Assembly: GCA_000720805.1 (NCBI GenBank)
Contig: JODI01000007.1
Location: 1 to 64,000 of the forward strand
DNA length: 64,000 nt
Source of the DNA: Streptomyces violaceoruber
GTDB lineage: Bacteria; Actinomycetota; Actinomycetes; Streptomycetales; Streptomycetaceae
Direction of reading: 5' to 3'
Shown here piece after piece: positions 58,903-64,000 of this stretch. The position numbers and the translations under genes were made by a program. The notes under the pieces are model-generated. The model worked only from the letters and a program-made list of their open reading frames with translations, made no database searches and was not told where the DNA came from. Numbering within the stretch: the stretch's first letter is position 1; the number at the start of each line of letters is the position of its first letter.

Positions 58903-60745
58903 CCGCGCGGAGCGTCAGCTGCGGTTCGCCGTGGGCGTCGTCCGGCCCGAGGACCGCGGTGAAGGCGTCGGTGCGCACGGTCAGACCCTCCTCGGCCCGC
59001 TCCACCGAGACCGTGAAGGGCTCCTCGGTGCCGTAGCGCACCGCGAAGACGTGCAGGTCGTCCGGCGCGTGGGTGATCGGGCCGGCCTCCAGGGCCGTGG
59101 AGCCGGCCAGGTGCCGCCAGCCCTCGTCAGGGTTGCCGTATCCGCGCGGGTCCTCGGCAAGGGCGAACGCGGCTTGCTCCTGGGTGAGTTCGGAGCGGGC
59201 GTCGAAGTGCTCCGCGCCCTTGTGCTCGGGGTGGGTCAGGCGCAGGGTGCCCGCCGAGGAGACGGCCGCGTGGGCCGTGCGGCGGACCCGGTCGCCGTCG
59301 TCCTCGGCGTACGGCAGACCGGCCAGCAGGTACGGCGTTCCGTCCAGGCGCTCGACGGCGACCGCGGTCCACAGGGTCGTGCCGTCGGTGACGTACAGCG
59401 AGCGCACATGCCGCAGGACGTGGTCGCGCCCGACGACCGGCTTGGTGACCAGCTTGGCCGTCAGGCCGTGGGCGCGGACGTCACGGACGCGGACCTCGCC
59501 CATGGGGCGGCACAGCAGGAAGCCGTCCGTGACGGGACCGAAGCCGTGCTGGCGGTTGACGGCGGCGGGCAGGCAGTAGGTGCCGCCCGCCTCGACCACC
59601 GCCGGTGTCATCCGGTCGTCGAAGGCCACCGAGACCGTGCCCGCGCGCAGTTGGTGCCGGGCGGCCGCGGTGGACGGCTCGCGGTGCCAGCGCGTGCTGT
59701 CCTGGATCTGCCAGACCAGCATCCACGCGAAGTGGCCGTCGACGCCGCCGTCCGCCTTGACCGCGTGCCGGGCCCAGCGGCTGTCGCCCCGGTAGCGGCC
59801 CAGGTCGGACCCGATACGGCGGCTGAAGTAGCGCAGTCCGAGCACGGACTCGAAAGCGGAGTGCTGCTCGCTGTAGCGGGGGCCGCCGTTGTCGAAACCG
59901 CCGTTGGTCAGGCGGGCGTCGATGTAGCGGGCCAGGGCGTCGCCGTCCTCGGCGAAGATCTCCTCGCCGCTGACCCGGTGGGCCTGCGCGAGGAAGGACA
60001 GGGAGATCGGGCCGTAGTTGTTGTCGTAGGCGCCGCCGTGCTCGGGAGGCAGCAGGGCACCCCGGTCCCGTACCCGGTGGGCGCGGATCTCGTCGGTGTA
60101 CAGCTCCAGCGCCCGGGCGCGGACCGGTTCGGCCTCCCGGCGCGGCAGATGGCGGGCCAGCATCAGGCCGCCGACCACGCAGCCGATCGCCTGGTTGCCG
60201 GCCTCCTGCGGATTGAAGAAGGTCGCCTCGGTCAGCCAGCGCCAGTAGCCGTGCGCCACCGCCAGCAGCTCGGCCCGCTGTCCGTCCTCGACCAGACCGT
60301 CGGCCTGGTCGAGGACGTTGACCGCCTGGAGGAGCGCCCACACCGTGCTCGGCCAGTCGCCGATGGGGTGCGCGCCGGCTGCGAGAGTGTAACGGGCGTA
60401 TGGGAAACCGGAGTTGCGGACCCTCAGGTTCGGGTAGCCGGGGTTGTCCTCGCGGTACACCCGCTCGTTCAGGTGGAAGGCGAGGCTGCGGTACACCGCC
60501 TGAGGCAGGCGCGGGTCCTTGCCGCCCTGCCAGGCCAGCGCCAGCAGCGAGGTGATTCCGAGCGAGGTGTCGCCGACGTCGTCCACGCAGTCGGGATGTT
60601 CGAGGTTACCCTCCGGCGTGAGCCGGGCCAGGGCCTGCTCGACGACGCCGGCGAGGACGGCGTCGTACGCCTCCGGGGTGTCCGGGAGGTCGTGCAGCGG
60701 GCCGCGCTGGTGCGGGAGGTGCACGGGAGGGGGCGTGAGGTGCAC
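58892..60745 (-). CDS. Unassigned large protein of a sugar ABC operon, probable alpha/alpha barrel
   Basis: About 617 residues, no signal peptide, so probably cytoplasmic. The N-terminal two-thirds is helical with many aromatic/acidic loops (EHPDCVDDVGDTSLGITSLL, RNSGFPYARYTLAAGAHPIG, AYDNNYGPISLSFLAQAHRV, GGFDNGGPRYSEQHS), as in alpha/alpha-toroid glycosidases and polysaccharide lyases; the C-terminal part is beta-rich. I cannot name the family. GTG at 60745 follows GAAGGG; a TTG at 60754 is less likely. Last gene of an operon with another unassigned protein and two sugar permeases, hence probably carbohydrate-active. Confidence 0.75.
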   Translation of the reverse strand: MHLTPPPVHLPHQRGPLHDLPDTPEAYDAVLAGVVEQALARLTPEGNLEHPDCVDDVGDTSLGITSLLALAWQGGKDPRLPQAVYRSLAFHLNERVYREDNPGYPNLRVRNSGFPYARYTLAAGAHPIGDWPSTVWALLQAVNVLDQADGLVEDGQRAELLAVAHGYWRWLTEATFFNPQEAGNQAIGCVVGGLMLARHLPRREAEPVRARALELYTDEIRAHRVRDRGALLPPEHGGAYDNNYGPISLSFLAQAHRVSGEEIFAEDGDALARYIDARLTNGGFDNGGPRYSEQHSAFESVLGLRYFSRRIGSDLGRYRGDSRWARHAVKADGGVDGHFAWMLVWQIQDSTRWHREPSTAAARHQLRAGTVSVAFDDRMTPAVVEAGGTYCLPAAVNRQHGFGPVTDGFLLCRPMGEVRVRDVRAHGLTAKLVTKPVVGRDHVLRHVRSLYVTDGTTLWTAVAVERLDGTPYLLAGLPYAEDDGDRVRRTAHAAVSSAGTLRLTHPEHKGAEHFDARSELTQEQAAFALAEDPRGYGNPDEGWRHLAGSTALEAGPITHAPDDLHVFAVRYGTEEPFTVSVERAEEGLTVRTDAFTAVLGPDDAHGEPQLTLRAVSG

Positions 60746-60794
60746 GGGGATCAACCCTTCATGCCTGGGGTGGCCTGGGCGTGGTTCGTCGGGG

Positions 60795-62513
60795 TCACAC
60801 GACAGGTGCGGGCCGGCGGGCGCGCAGTGCGACGGTCAGTGTGTGCGGGCCGTGTCCGCCGATGTAGACGCGGTTCCCGGTCGTCGCGTCGGTGCCGCCC
60901 GCCACGGTGTAGTCCTGACCCGGGTCGTACCGCAGTACGTCGTTCCGGTCCGGCCCGGCGAGTGGTTCGCCCGCCTCGACGGCGGCCTCGACCCGGATCT
61001 CGTCGTCGCCGACGCAGTAGGTCAACGGCTCGGTCGTCAGGCACCAGTTTCCGTCGCCGAGCGGTACGGCGCCCTGCGGCTCGCCGCCCGGCCGGAAGGT
61101 CAGTTCGAGGGCCCAGGGCACCGGTGGGCCGCTGATGTCGATCCGCAGGTCGGCCCCGTCCTCCCGCAGGTCGACCTCGACTCGGGTCGTGTGGGAGACC
61201 TCGTCCTGAGGGCGGTCGGGGAAGGCCATCGCCGCGGAGAAGCGGCCCTCGTCCACCAGACGGTAGACGCCGTCGTCGCGCCTCCGGTCCTTCGGGAGCG
61301 GCTGGTAGTAGGCGGTTGTGAGGGTTTGGGTGAGCCGGTACCGGGTGTCGGCGAGCTGTTCCATGTCGGCGGCGCGGAACGGGCCCAGGTCGAAGAACAC
61401 CCGCGCGAGGCGGACCGCGTCGAGGACGGCGGCACCGGCGAACAGGCGCAGGAAAGTGGGGTTGCAGGCGAGGCCCGAGCGGATGCGCCGGTGCTCGGGC
61501 ACGTCGGAGCCGCCGTACACCACGGTGTGCGCGGTGGCCGAGGCGTGTGCGGCGAGGCGTGCGGTGGGGAGGTACCGGTCGCGCGGGAGCTTCTCCGCGT
61601 CCGGGGCCGGCAGGGCGCGGCACAGGTCCGGGGTGAGGAGGGTCTGGGCGAGCAGGTCGGGGTCGTCGATGCCGTCGGCGGCCGCCAGGCGGGCCGCGCG
61701 GGCGAAGTCGCCCCGGCCGGTGCGGATCGCGAGCAGCCGGTAGTGCGGCAGGTAGGGCCACAGCGGGAACGAAAGCTTCTGGTCCTGGCGGCGCGAGTGG
61801 ACGGTCTCCACCGTGCCGTCCGGCCTGATCAGGTCCAGGGTCGTGGCGAGGTTGCGTTCGACGGCGTCCAGCAGGTCGGTACGCCCGAGCACCTCGGCCA
61901 GCAACAGCAGCGACGGGTTGGTCACGAGGGACGCGTAGACGGCGCTCCGTTCCGAGTACAGGCCCTCCGCGTCGATGTCGACGCCCTCGGCGAGCCACTC
62001 CTCGACGCGGTCGAGCAGCCGGTCGTCCGGGAACGACCGGTGCAGCCGGGCCAGCGCCGCGCACAGCTCCCAGCGGTGGTTCGGGGTGTGCACCCCACCG
62101 GTCAGGAGACTGCCGGAGGCGGCGCCGGCGATCTCGGCGAGCGCGGCCGTGACGTCCCCCAGTTCCGGCCCCGCGCCGGCGGCGAGGACGTGCGCGTCGC
62201 ACACGTCGTTGACGGTGAACGCGGAGTCGGGCGGTGACTGCACGTTGTCACCGCCGGCGAAGAGTCCGGTGGGTGTCTGTACGGCCCGCAGGGCGCGGAG
62301 ATGGGTCATCGCGGCGGCGATGGCCTGCCTGCTGCCGTGCAGTGCCGAGTCCGGGGAACGGTACGCCGCGACCAGGGTCTTCACCCGGCGCGCCAGACCA
62401 CGGTGCGGCACACCGGCGGGTTCCTCCCGGGGGCCGGCCGCCAGCGGGGCGGCCGGCCGGTCGGCGGCGCGGGCCGCCGCGCGGAGGAACTCGTGGTCAA
62501 GCGGGGTGGGCAC
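60795..62513 (-). CDS. Second unassigned protein of the sugar ABC operon, heparinase-like layout
   Basis: 572 residues, no signal peptide. A helical N-terminal two-thirds (GVHTPNHRWELCAALARLHR, GLYSERSAVYASLVTNPSLL, LSFPLWPYLPHYRLLAIRTG) with Asn-His and Tyr-Ser-Glu-Arg motifs resembling the active-site region of heparinase II/III-like alpha/alpha barrels, and a beta-sandwich C-terminus. The GTG at 62513 begins 2 nt after the stop of the permease gene. Followed at about 50 bp by the other unassigned gene. Possibly a lyase or hydrolase acting on an imported oligosaccharide; exact family not recognised. Confidence 0.75.
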   Translation of the reverse strand: MPTPLDHEFLRAAARAADRPAAPLAAGPREEPAGVPHRGLARRVKTLVAAYRSPDSALHGSRQAIAAAMTHLRALRAVQTPTGLFAGGDNVQSPPDSAFTVNDVCDAHVLAAGAGPELGDVTAALAEIAGAASGSLLTGGVHTPNHRWELCAALARLHRSFPDDRLLDRVEEWLAEGVDIDAEGLYSERSAVYASLVTNPSLLLLAEVLGRTDLLDAVERNLATTLDLIRPDGTVETVHSRRQDQKLSFPLWPYLPHYRLLAIRTGRGDFARAARLAAADGIDDPDLLAQTLLTPDLCRALPAPDAEKLPRDRYLPTARLAAHASATAHTVVYGGSDVPEHRRIRSGLACNPTFLRLFAGAAVLDAVRLARVFFDLGPFRAADMEQLADTRYRLTQTLTTAYYQPLPKDRRRDDGVYRLVDEGRFSAAMAFPDRPQDEVSHTTRVEVDLREDGADLRIDISGPPVPWALELTFRPGGEPQGAVPLGDGNWCLTTEPLTYCVGDDEIRVEAAVEAGEPLAGPDRNDVLRYDPGQDYTVAGGTDATTGNRVYIGGHGPHTLTVALRARRPAPVV

Positions 62514-62515
62514 GG

Positions 62516-63418
62516 TCAGTCCTTCAGTCCGGCGTTGATGTCGGCACCCATGACGTAGCGCTGGAAGACGAGGAAGATGGCGATCAGAGGGATCATGGAG
62601 ATGACCGATGCGCCGAGCAGGACCGACCAGTTGATGTTCTGCGCGCCGACGATGCTCTGGATGCCGATCTGCACGGTGAACTTGCTGGGGTCGTTGAGCA
62701 TCAGCAGCGGCCAGATGTAGTCGTTCCACCGCCACTGGAAGGACAGGATGGCGAGGGTCAGCATGATGGGCCGGGAGAGCGGCACCATGATCCGCAGGAA
62801 GATCGACAGTTCGCGGGCGCCGTCGATGCGCGCGGCTTCCACGAGTTCGTCGGGAACCGTCAGGAAGAACTGGCGGAACATGAAGCATCCGGTCGCGGTG
62901 AGCACGGCCGGGAGGATGATGCCGGCGAACGAGTTGTAGAGGCCGAGGTTGCGGACCACCAGGAACTCAGGGGCGAGCATGACCTCGGACGGCAGCATCG
63001 TGGTGGCCAGGATGCAGATGAAGAAGACCTTGAGCCATTTGTTGTCGTACTTGGCCAGCGCGTACCCGGTGCAGCAGCTGACTCCCACCGTGAGGATCGT
63101 CGTGATCACGCACACGATGGCCGTGTTGATGAAGTACTGGGAGAAGTTGGCACTGTCCCACGCTGCCTTGAAACCCGACAGGGTGGGGTTGTGCGGCACC
63201 AGTGTCAGCGGATAGGAGAACAGGTCGCTGGACGGCTTGAGGGAGCTGAGGATGAACCACAGCACCGGCAGCCCGTACAGGCACGCCAGGATCCACAGCA
63301 GTGTCGTCGCGGGCACCGCCCGCCGGAGCCCACCGCTGCCCGAGCTGCGGGGCCGCTTCTTGGAGACGGCCCGGCCGGGACCGGCGTCGACCGGGCGTGG
63401 CATGTCTGTGGTTGTCAT
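62516..63418 (-). CDS. Sugar ABC transporter permease, MalG-type
   Basis: 300 residues, six membrane spans after a polar N-terminus of about 35 residues. The EAA loop reads ELVEAARIDGARELSIFLRI near residues 193-212, and the C-terminus ends FQRYVMGADINAGLKD as in CUT1 permeases. ATG overlaps the stop of the upstream permease by ATGA. Partner of the permease at the right edge; no ATPase gene in view. Confidence 0.94.
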   Translation of the reverse strand: MTTTDMPRPVDAGPGRAVSKKRPRSSGSGGLRRAVPATTLLWILACLYGLPVLWFILSSLKPSSDLFSYPLTLVPHNPTLSGFKAAWDSANFSQYFINTAIVCVITTILTVGVSCCTGYALAKYDNKWLKVFFICILATTMLPSEVMLAPEFLVVRNLGLYNSFAGIILPAVLTATGCFMFRQFFLTVPDELVEAARIDGARELSIFLRIMVPLSRPIMLTLAILSFQWRWNDYIWPLLMLNDPSKFTVQIGIQSIVGAQNINWSVLLGASVISMIPLIAIFLVFQRYVMGADINAGLKD

Positions 63419-64000
63419 CGGTTCTCCACCCGCCGGTTGACGATCAGCTGGATGATCGCGACGGCCATCAGGATGAGCATGAGCACGAACGACGCGGCGC
63501 TCGCGTAGCCGATCTGGCCCCGTTTGAAGCCGGTCTCGTAGATGTACTGGACCATCAGGTTGTTCGACGTTCCGGGTCCGCCGTTGTTGAGGGCGACGAA
63601 GACCGGGTATTCCTTCATCGCGTTGATCGTGTTGAGCAGGATGACGATGAACGAGGTGGGCGCGATGCTCGGCAGCGTGATGCTGATGAACTGGCGCCAC
63701 GGTCCGGCGCCGTCGAGCGAGGCCGCCTCGTAGTACGACACCGGTACGTTCTTGATCGCCGCGATGAACAGCAGCATCGAGAAGCCCGTCCAGGCCCAGG
63801 ACGCCGCCATCACCACGACTATCAACGACAGGTCCGCGTTCGACTGCCACGGAACGGCACTTCCGCCGAGCTTCTCGATGACGTAGTTGACCAGTCCGAA
63901 GTTCTCGCCGAACAGCCACCGCCACAGGACACCCACGACGATGGGCGACAGAAGCCACGGGATGAAGAAGATGACGCGGGCGACCGACGCGCCCTTGGCG
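63415..64000 (-). CDS. Sugar ABC transporter permease, MalF-type (5' end beyond the window)
   Basis: The last 194 codons are in the window; the gene runs off the right edge. Readable segments include a helix at FFIPWLLSPIVVGVLW, a periplasmic loop, and the EAA motif YYEAASLDGAGPWRQFISIT, and the chain ends LIVNRRVENR. A binding-protein gene probably precedes it outside the window. Overlaps the next permease by ATGA. Confidence 0.92.
   Translation of the reverse strand, partial: AKGASVARVIFFIPWLLSPIVVGVLWRWLFGENFGLVNYVIEKLGGSAVPWQSNADLSLIVVVMAASWAWTGFSMLLFIAAIKNVPVSYYEAASLDGAGPWRQFISITLPSIAPTSFIVILLNTINAMKEYPVFVALNNGGPGTSNNLMVQYIYETGFKRGQIGYASAASFVLMLILMAVAIIQLIVNRRVENR

Overview
The window is high-GC (about 72%) actinobacterial chromosome. 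Gene density, GTG starts with AAGGAG-type ribosome binding sites, and families such as DUF397, DUF5753 regulators, DUF5133 and SpoIIE-type PP2C phosphatases all point to Streptomyces. No tRNA, rRNA, CRISPR array, phage block or intact insertion sequence was seen. Most long antisense reading frames are high-GC shadows and were left out.

Left arm (1-9.1 kb): a LacI-type repressor is divergent from a sugar ABC transporter (two permeases and a lipoprotein binding protein), a GH42 beta-galactosidase and a secreted GH30 beta-galactanase-like enzyme with a lectin-like tail. Two perfect palindromes sit just downstream of a recognisable promoter. The set reads as a galactan or arabinogalactan side-chain uptake and degradation operon. 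From 9 to 16 kb come a secreted small protein, a GH16 protein without signal peptide, a dehydrogenase, two MFS transporters, a lamin-tail-domain protein and small hypothetical genes.

Centre (16-33 kb): two adjacent multi-domain SpoIIE-type phosphatases are separated by a 156-bp direct duplication. Then come a GH46 chitosanase under a 23-bp palindrome of the kind bound by CsnR repressors, a ferredoxin-NADP reductase behind an iron-box-like site, a lipoprotein, a PaoABC-type molybdenum aldehyde oxidoreductase operon, and a small ATP-grasp RiPP (graspetide) cassette made of precursor plus ligase.

33-51 kb: regulators and enzymes. These include a GlxA/AraC-family activator, a decayed ABC exporter, a WhiJ-like set (DUF5753 HTH, DUF397, HATPase) with a palindromic promoter, a DUF574-type methyltransferase, an aldo/keto reductase, a Gfo/Idh/MocA oxidoreductase, two acetyltransferases (one Eis-like) with an 18-codon mini-ORF between them, a 21-bp inverted repeat around a 59-bp loop, soluble transhydrogenase SthA, and an APC permease.

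Right arm (50-64 kb): an HTH/Clp-N protein behind a 47-bp double-dyad operator lies next to a solitary proteasome beta subunit. A membrane glycosyltransferase, a GH65 phosphorylase/hydrolase coupled to a beta-phosphoglucomutase, and a P-loop kinase follow. The window ends inside a sugar ABC transporter operon that carries two large unassigned, probably alpha/alpha-barrel, carbohydrate-active proteins.

Assignments come from reading protein sequences and motifs only; no database search was run.
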